In this document: piece after piece, positions 14,474 to 21,616 of the stretch | Numbering within the stretch: the stretch's first letter is position 1 | Layout: the number at the start of each line of letters is the position of its first letter | From: a virus | Virus record (IMG/VR): IMGVR_UViG_3300021598_000892 | Location: 1 to 30,471 of that record | Length of the DNA stretch: 30,471 nucleotides | Direction: 5' to 3' (one strand) | Translations under genes and position numbers: made by a program | The notes under the pieces: model-generated | The model's database searches: none | Seen by the model: the letters and a program-made list of their open reading frames with translations, nothing else | Told to the model about the DNA's origin: nothing

Positions 14474-16704
14474 CAACAGCGGTAGCAGAGGCAACAGTAA
14501 AAGTATCAGAGGCAAACACCGCTATTCAGTCTGCAGAGACAGCAGTGGCAGTTGCTACAACAGCACAGGCAGCAGTTGCATCTCAAACTACGGTTGTTGC
14601 TGCTGCTACAGAAAATCTTAATAATTCACAGGCCGCATTAAATACTGTAACACAACAGGTTGAGTCTCAGACAGCAGTTGTGGCGGCAGATACTCAAGCG
14701 GTTGCTACTGCTACAGCAGCAGTTACAGCTCAAACAACGGTTGTAAATACAGAGACTGCGGAATTGACTGCTCTTCAAAATACTCCATCAGATAGCAAGA
14801 CATACACAACTGAAGGATACGTTGCACCAGTTACTCCAGAAACGCCAACTGTCACGACTACAATTCTCCCACCTATGTATGATGCCGCTACTAAGATTAG
14901 TACACCATTTGATATCAAGATGGGCAATACAGTCTATGAAGGTCAAGGAGCAGCCAGCCAAATCTATGTAACATCTAAGGCCACAATAACATTTGGTACA
15001 GGAGATTTTAATTGGTGGGATTTTCCAGCAGGTCCACATATATCTGTTTATGGTTCTGATTTTATGAGTGCAGGTCCAGGTGCAGGCATAACCGTAACAA
15101 CTACAGAAACTACCCTTGCAGTTGATTGGGATCTTCATAGATTTGGAGATAATAATGGGCCAATTACAAATGTAAATTGGACAATGACTGTTAATCCTGA
15201 GTCTGGTGATTGGACAGGTATCGCAACAGTTGCTGGCAATACAACATCTTTATATGGAGGGCCACGTACTGGTGTTCGTGAAACTGCAGGTGCACCAATA
15301 CAACAAATGACAAATGTAACAAACACAGAAATAACAGCTCAAATTACTGAGCAAACAGCTGTTGTTGCTACAGAGACAGCAGAATTAAATACTCTTACTC
15401 AAGTAAAGAACGAGGCTGTTGCAGTATTGACAGCTGACACTGCAGTATTAAATACATTACAAGAACAAAAGGTGGTTGCTGAAGCAGCAGTAGCATCTAA
15501 TACTACTGTTAAAGAAACTGAAGTAGCAACACTTAATACTCTTAAAGAGACTGCAACTGCAACAGTACAGGCTGCCGACACCCTTGCAAATACTGCAGTA
15601 TCTAAAGTTAATGAGGCAGTAGCAGCTATGACAAATGCTGCACAGGTTACAGTTAATTATTATGCAGAACAAAGAGCCGCTCAAATTGCTGCAGTAAATG
15701 CAGCAGCGGAAGCTGCAGCAGCACAAGCTGCACAAGAAGCAGCAGCAGCGGAAGCTGCTGCAGCAAGAGCAGAAGCAGAAGCTAAGGCAGCAGCGGAAGC
15801 TGCAGCAAAAGCAGAAGCAGAAGCTAAGGCAGCAGCGGAAGCTGCAGCAAAAGCAGAAGCAGAAGCCAAGGCAGCAGCGGAAGCTGCAGCAAAAGCAGAA
15901 GCAGATCGTATAGCTGCAGAAGAAGCGGCAGCTAAAGCAGAAGCTGAAGCAAAAGCACAGGCAGAAGCAGAAGCCAAAGCAGAGGCAGATAGATTAGCGG
16001 CAGAGGCTGAAGCAGCTGCACAAGCAGAAGCAGATGCTAAGGCAGAAGCAGAGGCAAAGGCACAAGCAGAAGCAGATGCTAAGGCTGAGGCGGAAGCTAA
16101 GGCACAAGAAGAAGCTAATGCAAAAGCGGAAGCGGAAGCAAAAGCTGCAGAAGCAGAAGCGGCAAAAGCAGAAGCTGAAAAAGCTAAAGCAGAAGAAGAA
16201 GCATTAAAGAAAGCAGCAGAAGAAGGAAAACTAACTGAAGAGCAAAAAGAAGTTGTTGTAGAAAAATTAATAGAGAACCTTGCACCTGGAGAGTCTGTTT
16301 CAGCAGCAGAAATTAAGGCAGCAGGAGTTTCTTACTCAGATCTGCCACCATCTACACCTGTAGAAGTTAGAACAGATGAAAACGGTAATGCGCTTGTGAT
16401 TACTGCAGAAGTTGCAGCAAATATAGAATTAGTTCAAGATCCAGGAGCTTTATTAGAGGCAGCATTAACAAATCCAGGAGCAGCATTAGCAGCGCTTGGC
16501 AGCATTGGTGCAGATATGACTGAAGAAGAAAGAGAAGAAGCAACTGATATGGTGGTTGCAACAGTGGTTGCAGCAGGTGCCGCTATTAATGCAGTAGGAG
16601 CAGCAACAGGAGGAGCCACAGGAGGTAGCACAGGCGGAGGAGGAAGTTCTGGTGGAGGATCAGGAGCTAATTCACCAGGTTCAAGAGGAGGTAGAAGATG
16701 GTAA
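14416..16704 (+). CDS. Large alanine-rich coiled-coil secreted/surface protein, 762 aa from GTG
   Basis: The frame is open from just after a TAG at 14356-14358; GTG 14416 is the first conventional start but has no ribosome binding site. Segments in order: T/A/V-rich helices (about 1-120); a beta-rich globular region about 150-290 with many Trp, Gly and Tyr (FGTGDFNWWDFPAG, WTGIATVAG), perhaps an adhesion domain; more A/T coiled coil; an (A/E/K) coiled coil about 430-600 with 42-bp DNA repeats; a helical section; and a Gly/Ser-rich tail ending GRRW. It could be a fibre-like or cell-surface protein exported through the signal peptide encoded in the other frame. It is followed at once by lysis genes. 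Confidence 0.7.
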   Translation: MPNTDTQAATTIATTQEPIATAVAEATVKVSEANTAIQSAETAVAVATTAQAAVASQTTVVAAATENLNNSQAALNTVTQQVESQTAVVAADTQAVATATAAVTAQTTVVNTETAELTALQNTPSDSKTYTTEGYVAPVTPETPTVTTTILPPMYDAATKISTPFDIKMGNTVYEGQGAASQIYVTSKATITFGTGDFNWWDFPAGPHISVYGSDFMSAGPGAGITVTTTETTLAVDWDLHRFGDNNGPITNVNWTMTVNPESGDWTGIATVAGNTTSLYGGPRTGVRETAGAPIQQMTNVTNTEITAQITEQTAVVATETAELNTLTQVKNEAVAVLTADTAVLNTLQEQKVVAEAAVASNTTVKETEVATLNTLKETATATVQAADTLANTAVSKVNEAVAAMTNAAQVTVNYYAEQRAAQIAAVNAAAEAAAAQAAQEAAAAEAAAARAEAEAKAAAEAAAKAEAEAKAAAEAAAKAEAEAKAAAEAAAKAEADRIAAEEAAAKAEAEAKAQAEAEAKAEADRLAAEAEAAAQAEADAKAEAEAKAQAEADAKAEAEAKAQEEANAKAEAEAKAAEAEAAKAEAEKAKAEEEALKKAAEEGKLTEEQKEVVVEKLIENLAPGESVSAAEIKAAGVSYSDLPPSTPVEVRTDENGNALVITAEVAANIELVQDPGALLEAALTNPGAALAALGSIGADMTEEEREEATDMVVATVVAAGAAINAVGAATGGATGGSTGGGGSSGGGSGANSPGSRGGRRW
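15781..15906 (+). repeat. Three tandem 42-bp repeats in the coiled-coil region
   Basis: Three nearly perfect 42-base units (15781-15822, 15823-15864, 15865-15906) encode AKAAAEAAAKAEAE. Differences are one T-to-C change (GCT/GCC) at the start of unit 3 and a final GAT for GAA. Related, less regular A/E/K codon runs extend to about 16200. Unit length is 14 residues, two heptads, so copy-number changes keep both frame and coiled-coil phase. Confidence 0.85.
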
Positions 16705-16880
16705 GAATAATTAAAAATATAATCAAGGATCTAATTGATCAGGCCTGGACTCTTCTTGGTATGTTTATTGCCTGGGTAGTCCTTGACGGAAGCGCTAAAA
16801 CTATTGTAGGGTATGGAATTATAGCAACTACAGCCCTATGGATTATTACCAGCCCTGCTAGAAATAAAGACTCAGAATAG
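16698..16880 (+). CDS. Putative holin-like small membrane protein, 60 aa
   Basis: Two hydrophobic spans (about residues 15-30, WTLLGMFIAWVVL, and 35-52, IVGYGIIATTALWIIT) are separated by a short turn, with a basic N-terminus and charged tail. This is class II holin topology. It is the first gene of the block that ends in the endolysin at 17519. It overlaps the preceding gene by 7 bases. Holin function is inferred from size, topology and context. Confidence 0.55.
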   Translation: MVRIIKNIIKDLIDQAWTLLGMFIAWVVLDGSAKTIVGYGIIATTALWIITSPARNKDSE

Positions 16881-16882
16881 GG

Positions 16883-16897
16883 TATAATAGTCGTATG
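16883..16897 (+). promoter_or_regulatory. Leaderless-type promoter of the lipoprotein gene
   Basis: TATAAT at 16883-16888 is followed by exactly 6 bases and ATG 16895. No Shine-Dalgarno sequence lies between. The spacing is identical to that at 5586, 20477, 21058, 21602, 26010 and 27060. Confidence 0.65.
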
Positions 16898-17116
16898 AGA
16901 AAATTAGTCGCCTCATTGTCAAGCCTAATGTTAGCCGTAACTCTTGCCTCATGTGGGTATCAGGGCGGATATCGTTATCCTTGTCAAGATCCAGCAAATT
17001 GGGAGATTGCAGAGTGTAACCCTCCAATTTGTGAACCTTCTGGAACATGTTCAAGAGATCTAGTTGGTAAAACGGTATGGGACGAATATCAGAAATCAAA
17101 GGTAAACAATGGCTAA
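16895..17116 (+). CDS. Small lipoprotein, 73 aa
   Basis: The signal sequence MRKLVASLSSLMLAVTLASC has a lipobox LASC with C20 as the lipid-carrying residue. The mature part is Cys-rich (CQDPANWEIAECNPPIC...CSRDL), with five more cysteines, and ends in a charged helix. It should be exported and anchored to the outer face of the cytoplasmic membrane. Its place between two small membrane proteins and an endolysin suggests a lysis role (for example regulator or spanin-like), though superinfection exclusion is another known job of phage lipoproteins. Confidence 0.75.
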   Translation: MRKLVASLSSLMLAVTLASCGYQGGYRYPCQDPANWEIAECNPPICEPSGTCSRDLVGKTVWDEYQKSKVNNG

Positions 17117-17519
17117 AGAAAGATTAACCCCTCAAGATTTAGATGCTAGATTAAAATTTATTCTAGGCATCACACTAGGATCTATTCTATTCCTTACAGC
17201 AATAGGAATTCTATACGGTCTTTTATTTGTTACACAACCAGTCGGAGCACAATCAGAAAATGATAAGATGTTCTTTAATGTTCTTGGATCAGTTGCTACA
17301 TTTATTACAGGAACATTAGCAGGTTTGCTAATTGGACAAAGCGGTGCAAAAGATATTATGAAGGCACAACTTGATAACAAAGAGATGGATGCTAAGAACA
17401 CACAGGCTGACAAAAAGCTAGAGGCAGAAATTGATGCAACTCGTGCACGTTTAGATGCAAAGCCAGACGGAGCAATGCCAGCAGAGCAGCCAGTAGACAC
17501 AGATTGGGATAAAGAATAA
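17109..17519 (+). CDS. Two-span membrane protein next to endolysin, possible holin
   Basis: This 136-aa protein has a basic start, a strong span at about residues 17-41 (FILGITLGSILFLTAIGILY), an outside loop, a second span at about 57-76 (FFNVLGSVATFITGTLAGLL), then a long charged helical tail (KLEAEIDATRARLDAK). It overlaps the endolysin start by one base (TAATG). Of the two candidate holins here this one is closest to the endolysin. The helical tail might also place it as an endolysin-release or membrane scaffold protein. Confidence 0.65.
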   Translation: MAKERLTPQDLDARLKFILGITLGSILFLTAIGILYGLLFVTQPVGAQSENDKMFFNVLGSVATFITGTLAGLLIGQSGAKDIMKAQLDNKEMDAKNTQADKKLEAEIDATRARLDAKPDGAMPAEQPVDTDWDKE

Positions 17520-18118
17520 TGGCACAAGATGATTTTCCAGTACCAGTAGAAACAGCTAAAGCTCCTAAAGGCAGCGTTGCTCGTTTAATTCAAATTGCTA
17601 AGTCTCAAGTTGGATACATCGAAGGTCCTAAAGATAATGAAACAAAGTACGGCGCTTATACAAAAGCTAACTTTCAGCCATGGTGTGGCTCATTTGTAAA
17701 CTGGTGTGCAAACGAAGCTGGTGTAAAGATTCCTAATACAGTTTATACTCCAGGTGGCGCAGCAGCATTTAAGAAGGCTGGTGCATGGATTGATGGAGAT
17801 ATTGCAGATCCAGAGCCAGGAGATATTGCCTATTTTGATTTCCCTTCAGACGGTGTCGATAGAATTTCTCACGTAGGAATTGTTATTGAAGATAATGAAG
17901 ACGGAACAGTTTGGTGTATTGAAGGAAATACTTCTTCAAAGAAATCAGGAAGCCAAAGAAATGGCGGAGAAGCTTGTAAGCAACTTCGTGCTTTTAAGAA
18001 AAATAAAGCAGGAGTTCAGGTTTCAATCGTAGGGTTTGGTCGTCCTAAATTTAAATCTGGAGGAGCAGCAAAGCCAGCATCAACAGCTGACGGAGCATGC
18101 CCAACCTGCGGTAAATAA
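17519..18118 (+). CDS. CHAP-domain endolysin (peptidoglycan amidase/endopeptidase)
   Basis: This 199-aa protein has a CHAP domain at about residues 20-175 with catalytic C56 in FQPWCGSFVNWC, H118 in RISHVGIVI and E135/N137 in CIEGNTSS. A GDIAYFDF strand precedes the His as usual. The nucleophile attacks peptide bonds of the cell wall. The C-terminus, KFKSGGAAKPASTADGACPTCGK, holds a linker and a CPTC pair, perhaps a small zinc or wall-binding tag. There is no signal peptide, so release would need the holin-type proteins encoded just upstream. Confidence 0.88.
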   Translation: MAQDDFPVPVETAKAPKGSVARLIQIAKSQVGYIEGPKDNETKYGAYTKANFQPWCGSFVNWCANEAGVKIPNTVYTPGGAAAFKKAGAWIDGDIADPEPGDIAYFDFPSDGVDRISHVGIVIEDNEDGTVWCIEGNTSSKKSGSQRNGGEACKQLRAFKKNKAGVQVSIVGFGRPKFKSGGAAKPASTADGACPTCGK

Positions 18119-18261
18119 TGAACACCTACAGCATTAAACTTGAAATAAATGCAGAAGTTGAAGCGTTTAGCGAAGAAGATGCAATAGATTATGCAAATGA
18201 TATTTTTGGCATAGATGAAGAAGTTAAAAGCGTTAAAGTAATTAACGTTAGGGAGAAGTAA
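18118..18261 (+). CDS. Small acidic protein, 47 aa
   Basis: It starts within the endolysin stop (TAATG) and ends one base before the next gene. Sequence begins MNTYSIKLEINAEVEAFSEE and continues as an alpha/beta mix. The EDAIDYANDIFG helix followed by VKSVKVINV resembles small phage proteins of the form Y.(I/V)..E..V.A.....A.......I, but no function is known to me. Confidence 0.6.
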   Translation: MNTYSIKLEINAEVEAFSEEDAIDYANDIFGIDEEVKSVKVINVREK

Positions 18262-18262
18262 T

Positions 18263-19174
18263 ATGGCAAAAGAAGGATACAAGCCAACATCAGGAATGCA
18301 ATCAGCAGCCCGTCGTGCTATTAAATTAAAAGAGCAAGGCAAGGCAAAGGGTGCAGGAACTGCAGTTGGCTGGACTCGTGCAGGCCAACTTGCAAGAGGC
18401 GAAACATTAAGCTTATCTACAGTTAAGCGTATGTATTCTTTCTTTTCACGCCATGAGGTTGATAAAAAGGGTAAAGACTGGGACAACGCAGAAAATCCTT
18501 CAAACGGAAAGATCATGTGGCTTGCTTGGGGTGGCGATGCAGGATTCTCTTGGTCTAGAAAAATTGTAGAAAGAGAGAAGAATATGAAGAAGTCATTAAC
18601 AACAACGGAGCTAGTAGAAGAGATCAAGGACATCCTAGACGATGTAATTAATCCAGTAGACACAGTAGTAGAAATTGAAGACGATGTAGAGATTACAAAG
18701 GCTTTGCGTCCAGAAGTTACAAAAGAACAGCTAGGTGCTGTAGTTGAATACTTAATGGAAGCAATCGAGGCTATGATCGAAACCCCAGAAGAGGATGAAG
18801 AAGAATCAGATTCTTCTGAAATGGAAGTTGAAGATTCTAATGAATCAAATCCAGCACCTGTTGGGGACCCAATGAAGAATCAAATTAACTGGCCTGTTAG
18901 CAAAGCATATGAAGACTGTGGTTGCGAAACATGTAAGGCAAATAATACAAGCTGTGAAGACTGTGAAGAATGCATGAGTAAGTCTTATGAATCAGATAAC
19001 GAAGATGAAGACAAATGGGATAACATGCAAAAGGCTTGCTGGTCTGGGTATAAGCAGGTTGGAATGAAAGAAAAAAATGGTCGTAAAGTACCAAATTGTG
19101 TACCAGTAGAAAAAGTTGAAAAGTCTTTATGGAATGGAACTTTTTCTCCAAAAAGTATTGACAAACTAAGCTAA
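18263..19174 (+). CDS. Phage protein with conserved N-terminal head-associated-type domain and CWSGY motif, 303 aa
   Basis: The N-terminal 100 residues (SAARRAIKLKEQGKAKGAGT, then LSLSTVKRMYSFFSRHEVDK, then GKIMWLAWGGDAGFSW) form a conserved domain that I know from many phage proteins, often next to or fused with prohead-protease or head genes; its function is not known. The middle is very acidic (PEEDEEESDSSEMEVED). Then come a cysteine cluster (CGCETC, CEDCEEC) and ACWSGYKQVGMKEKNGRKVP, a motif common in phage structural proteins. A scaffold- or head-maturation role is possible but unproven. It follows the lysis genes, and a -35 box of the next promoter lies in its 3' end. Confidence 0.6.
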   Translation: MAKEGYKPTSGMQSAARRAIKLKEQGKAKGAGTAVGWTRAGQLARGETLSLSTVKRMYSFFSRHEVDKKGKDWDNAENPSNGKIMWLAWGGDAGFSWSRKIVEREKNMKKSLTTTELVEEIKDILDDVINPVDTVVEIEDDVEITKALRPEVTKEQLGAVVEYLMEAIEAMIETPEEDEEESDSSEMEVEDSNESNPAPVGDPMKNQINWPVSKAYEDCGCETCKANNTSCEDCEECMSKSYESDNEDEDKWDNMQKACWSGYKQVGMKEKNGRKVPNCVPVEKVEKSLWNGTFSPKSIDKLS

Positions 19175-19193
19175 AATACTATACAATTATACT
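19158..19193 (+). promoter_or_regulatory. Promoter for the 19.2-20.4 kb gene group
   Basis: A consensus -35 box TTGACA (19158-19163) overlaps the end of the preceding gene. TATACA follows after 16 bases (19180-19185), and another -10-like TATACT sits at 19188-19193. The next gene starts at GTG 19221 after AGGAAAA. Which -10 is used cannot be decided by eye. Confidence 0.5.
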
Positions 19194-19220
19194 AAGTGGC
19201 GGAATACAGTTAGGAAAATA

Positions 19221-19454
19221 GTGATAGTTCTGACACAAAAGGGTGTAGAAGTATTTATTAATAAGTATAACAAAGAAAATCAAATTTCTTTTTGGAATAA
19301 TTATGATTTAGTTATATGGAAAAAAAATATTAGCGGGTATACTAGCACAAAGGGATTATTTAAAAATAATAGCTGGGGAACAGCAGATATAGTATCTGTA
19401 AATAATCAAGGACTATGGAAACTCTCAGGCAAGTATGTCAAATATTTTAGATGA
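19221..19454 (+). CDS. Hypothetical protein, 77 aa
   Basis: GTG start at 19221, preceded by TTAGGAAA. No recognised domain. The protein is rich in Asn, Lys and aromatic residues (NQISFWNNYDLVIWKK, GLFKNNSWGTADIV), with alternating hydrophobic residues that suggest a small beta fold. It has no cysteines or membrane span. It overlaps the WhiB gene by 20 bases, and a promoter lies just upstream. Confidence 0.55.
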   Translation: MIVLTQKGVEVFINKYNKENQISFWNNYDLVIWKKNISGYTSTKGLFKNNSWGTADIVSVNNQGLWKLSGKYVKYFR

Positions 19455-19746
19455 TTTAGGAATAGATAAAGAAGATTTTGAGTGGTATCACCTGTCTGCT
19501 TGCAGAGGTATGGATACGAACTTATTTTATGAAAAATACGAATCAGATATTAATGTAGCAAATAATATCGATCAAATGTGCCTCGCCTGCCCAGTAATGA
19601 GCATGTGTTATCAATCTGGTATTGATAACAATGAGTATGGAGTTTGGGGTGGAGTATATTTAAATTCAGGATCTATAGATAAAGCAAGGAATGTTCATAA
19701 GACTCCAGAAACATGGAAAATTATGAAGCAAAAGCATGAGTACTGA
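19435..19746 (+). CDS. WhiB-family iron-sulfur transcription factor
   Basis: This 103-aa WhiB-like protein has the [4Fe-4S] cysteines C23, C49, C52 and C58 (C-x25-C-x2-C-x5-C) followed by EYGVWGGVYL, the G(V/I)WGG turn that binds the region 4 domain of the host primary sigma factor. WhiB proteins are restricted to Actinobacteria and their phages. In mycobacteriophage TM4 a phage WhiB alters host gene expression. The C-terminal basic arm typical for DNA contact is short here (HKTPETWKIMKQKHEY). It is the strongest host marker in the window. Confidence 0.92.
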   Translation: MSNILDDLGIDKEDFEWYHLSACRGMDTNLFYEKYESDINVANNIDQMCLACPVMSMCYQSGIDNNEYGVWGGVYLNSGSIDKARNVHKTPETWKIMKQKHEY

Positions 19747-20041
19747 TCATTTTAAGCATGGTATAAATCTTTGGACAGGTGAGCCAAACAAACCAGTGTT
19801 TTATACAAAAGAGATGGCTCAAAAAATAAGAGAAATAAACAAGCCAGTCCATGATTTACAGATGGATATAGTCAAGTACCCAGAATTTTTGGCTATTAGG
19901 CTTTACGAAGATAACTTTATCCAATATCATGGAACTAAAAAAGAAATGGTAATTGATTATATAGATAAAGTTAAAAGAACTTTAGAATCATTTGGGGTCA
20001 GATGTGTCCTGGAAGGGAAGCCCAGTGAAAGAATACTATGA
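19736..20041 (+). CDS. Hypothetical protein, 101 aa
   Basis: No family recognised. It starts inside the WhiB gene end (11-base overlap). The sequence is mixed alpha/beta with KPVFYTKEMAQKIREINKPV and FLAIRLYEDNFIQYHGTKKE, then MVIDYIDKVKRTLESFGVRC. The last part looks like a helix followed by a strand, as in small ferredoxin-like folds. The next gene probably begins at GTG 20025 inside its end. Confidence 0.6.
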   Translation: MSTDHFKHGINLWTGEPNKPVFYTKEMAQKIREINKPVHDLQMDIVKYPEFLAIRLYEDNFIQYHGTKKEMVIDYIDKVKRTLESFGVRCVLEGKPSERIL

Positions 20042-20216
20042 TCACATACTTTGTGTCTATATCCACAGCCTTAAGACATGTGGTACAATAGACACATTAG
20101 GTGCTTTTGCCTCAGTAATTAGGTATAAGCTAGATGGGATTGATTACGAAGAGTTGATCGACAATGAAGATTTTACAATTTTAGACGAAATTGTTTTTAC
20201 CCATATAGAGGAATAA
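20025..20216 (+). CDS. Small hypothetical protein, 63 aa
   Basis: The start GTG 20025 is chosen because GGAAGGGA lies 8-15 bases upstream. A longer form from TTG 19992 would overlap the previous gene by 50 bases. The sequence (YYDHILCVYIHSLKTCGTID, then a helix ending in FTHIEE) is helical and acidic, with a short LGAFASVIRYKL amphipathic helix. Function unknown. Confidence 0.55.
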   Translation: MKEYYDHILCVYIHSLKTCGTIDTLGAFASVIRYKLDGIDYEELIDNEDFTILDEIVFTHIEE

Positions 20217-20219
20217 TTA

Positions 20220-20456
20220 ATGGAAAAAATTACATGCTATTCATGCAATAAGAGCAAGCACAAATTAAATGTTAAAGTGTCTACCCTTTTACCAATTAAT
20301 TTATTAATGTGTGAAACCTGCATAAATTCAAAATTTGAGCCAAGATGGACCATTATATTGGCTGGAAGGCAAAAAGGACCAGAATATGTCCGTGATTTTA
20401 TTCTTAAAAGGCGATATGTCGGCAATGATATATCAGCCTCAGAATTAATGGTCTAG
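20220..20456 (+). CDS. Zinc-ribbon protein, 78 aa
   Basis: C6-x2-C9 (CYSCNKSK) and C31-x2-C34 (LMCETCI) form a four-cysteine zinc ribbon, with LLPINLLMCETC and EPRWTIILAGRQ as the most conserved-looking segments. I recall this kind of protein from many aquatic phages, always hypothetical. The basic RRYVGNDIS end suggests nucleic-acid contact. It is the last gene of the WhiB transcription unit before the next promoter. Confidence 0.68.
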   Translation: MEKITCYSCNKSKHKLNVKVSTLLPINLLMCETCINSKFEPRWTIILAGRQKGPEYVRDFILKRRYVGNDISASELMV

Positions 20457-20491
20457 ACTCTGAATTTTATAAATAGTATACTGTATCTATG
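20454..20491 (+). promoter_or_regulatory. Leaderless-type promoter of the Ntn-hydrolase gene
   Basis: TATACT at 20477-20482 lies exactly 6 bases before ATG 20489. TAGACT (20454-20459) is a fair -35 box at 17-base spacing, inside the end of the preceding gene. No ribosome binding site is seen. Confidence 0.65.
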
Positions 20492-21055
20492 ACCTGCATA
20501 GTAGCCCTTGCCGTTGGAAATAAAGTTTATCTTGGAGGAGATTCTGCTGCCTCAGATGAAAAAACTGGACTTATCATAAACAGAACTGATCCAAAAGTTT
20601 TTAAAGTTGGGCAATATGGTATTGCTTTCTGTGATAGTTTTAGAATGGGTCAGATTTTGCAGTACAACTGGACTCCACCTTTGTACAAACCTACAGCCTC
20701 ATTTAAAAATTTAGACAAATTTATGCGTACCAAGTTTGTTGAATCTGTTAAGGCTGCATTTCAAGAACATGGATATGGAAGATTTGGAAGCAATACAGAA
20801 GAGGGAGATGAAGGCGGAGTCTTTATTATCTCAGTAGCAGGAACTGGAAGAATATTTACAATGGACTACGACTTCCATATAGCAGAAGCCGATGTAGATT
20901 ATATGGCAGAAGGCAGCGGACAGCAATTAGCTCTTGGATCATTACACTCAACCAGCCTGATTAAAACTCCTCGTAAGCGTGTTAGAATGGCTTTAGAGGC
21001 GGCATCTAAGTTTATGATGAGCGTAAGAGCTCCCTTTACAATTATTGAAGTCTAG
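20489..21055 (+). CDS. Proteasome beta / HslV-like Ntn hydrolase
   Basis: This 188-aa protein starts MTCIVALAVGNKVYLGGDSA: Met followed by Thr2, then a GGDSA strand with D18, then DPKVFKV with a lysine at the place of the proteasome Lys33. Later GGVFIISVAGTGRIF and YMAEGSGQQLALGSL match the central sheet and the GSG(Q/P) turn. Removal of the first Met would expose a Thr nucleophile as in HslV. Phage proteins of this group are known but their role (protein processing, host proteolysis) is not. No ATPase partner gene is visible here. mRNA is predicted leaderless. Confidence 0.82.
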   Translation: MTCIVALAVGNKVYLGGDSAASDEKTGLIINRTDPKVFKVGQYGIAFCDSFRMGQILQYNWTPPLYKPTASFKNLDKFMRTKFVESVKAAFQEHGYGRFGSNTEEGDEGGVFIISVAGTGRIFTMDYDFHIAEADVDYMAEGSGQQLALGSLHSTSLIKTPRKRVRMALEAASKFMMSVRAPFTIIEV

Positions 21056-21072
21056 AGTATAATAGCAATATG
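21035..21072 (+). promoter_or_regulatory. Leaderless-type promoter, near-consensus
   Basis: TTTACA (21035-21040), a 17-base spacer and TATAAT (21058-21063) are followed by exactly 6 bases and ATG 21070. The -35 box overlaps the end of the Ntn-hydrolase gene. No ribosome binding site lies before the start codon. Confidence 0.75.
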
Positions 21073-21414
21073 ACGTGGCTTTACTACTCGTTTGCCACCC
21101 TATTAGTGTTAATAGGTGTTAAAGAGATCTCTAGTTTTTTAAAAAATAATATGCTGGTGGTCGTTAACAAAGAAGACATTATAAGAGAAGACAACATGGA
21201 TCCAGAAAGCATACTGTCACTTAAGCCAGACAACTATGACAACTCAATGGACTTACGAGGAACCCCTACTCATGTATGTGTTTGTGGGTGTAACGTATTT
21301 AATCTAAAAGTCATTTTTAATGATTTTGAAATAGTTCAATACTTTTTGGACATGGAATGTGCAAGCTGTGGAAGCTTAGCAACTGCTCCAACACCAGTAG
21401 ATAAAGAGATATAA
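21070..21414 (+). CDS. Membrane-anchored protein with C-terminal zinc ribbon, 114 aa
   Basis: One N-terminal span (about residues 4-18, LYYSFATLLVLIGV) is followed by a polar linker and a cysteine module: C70, C72, C74 and C97, C100 (CVCGCNVF ... MECASCGSLATAPTP). The second half is conserved among phage small proteins as I recall, usually without the membrane anchor. The anchor plus zinc ribbon suggests a membrane-tethered binding protein. Function unknown. The next short gene starts one base after the stop. Confidence 0.68.
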   Translation: MTWLYYSFATLLVLIGVKEISSFLKNNMLVVVNKEDIIREDNMDPESILSLKPDNYDNSMDLRGTPTHVCVCGCNVFNLKVIFNDFEIVQYFLDMECASCGSLATAPTPVDKEI

Positions 21415-21573
21415 ATGAGAAAGTCTGAAAGATTAAGGCTACTAGAGCTTCAGGTTTTAGAGCTTCAAAAAGATGTAGAGATTATTTTAAGCATCCTGCA
21501 GGTATTAGTTGAAGATGAAGCAAAGATGCCTAATCTAGAATCTGGCAAGTGGTATAAAAATAAGTCAGAATAG
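21415..21573 (+). CDS. Short coiled-coil protein, 52 aa
   Basis: The ATG directly follows the preceding TAA. Residues 4-33 form a leucine-rich amphipathic helix (SERLRLLELQVLELQKDVEI and on), probably a coiled-coil dimer, then an acidic turn and a basic end. No function is recognised. The -35 box of the protease promoter starts 5 bases after its stop. Confidence 0.6.
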   Translation: MRKSERLRLLELQVLELQKDVEIILSILQVLVEDEAKMPNLESGKWYKNKSE

Positions 21574-21577
21574 GCTA

Positions 21578-21616
21578 TTGACAAAAGCTGTACACATTTA
21601 GTAAAATTCATACATG
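21578..21616 (+). promoter_or_regulatory. Leaderless-type promoter with consensus -35, secreted protease gene
   Basis: TTGACA (21578-21583), an 18-base spacer and TAAAAT (21602-21607), then exactly 6 bases and ATG 21614. It is one of the strongest-looking promoters in the window and there is no ribosome binding site. Confidence 0.8.

Noticed and set aside
15681-15977. Minus-strand Ala/Ser-rich ORF
   Set aside because: It is the mirror image of the GCA/GAA codon repeats of the + strand coiled coil; no start signals.
15781-16200. CRISPR-like or satellite array
   Set aside because: The repeats are coding, without spacers, and fit two-heptad coiled-coil units. No CRISPR array was seen elsewhere.
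19992-20024. TTG start for the 63-aa gene
   Set aside because: GTG 20025 has a better Shine-Dalgarno sequence and gives a normal small overlap.
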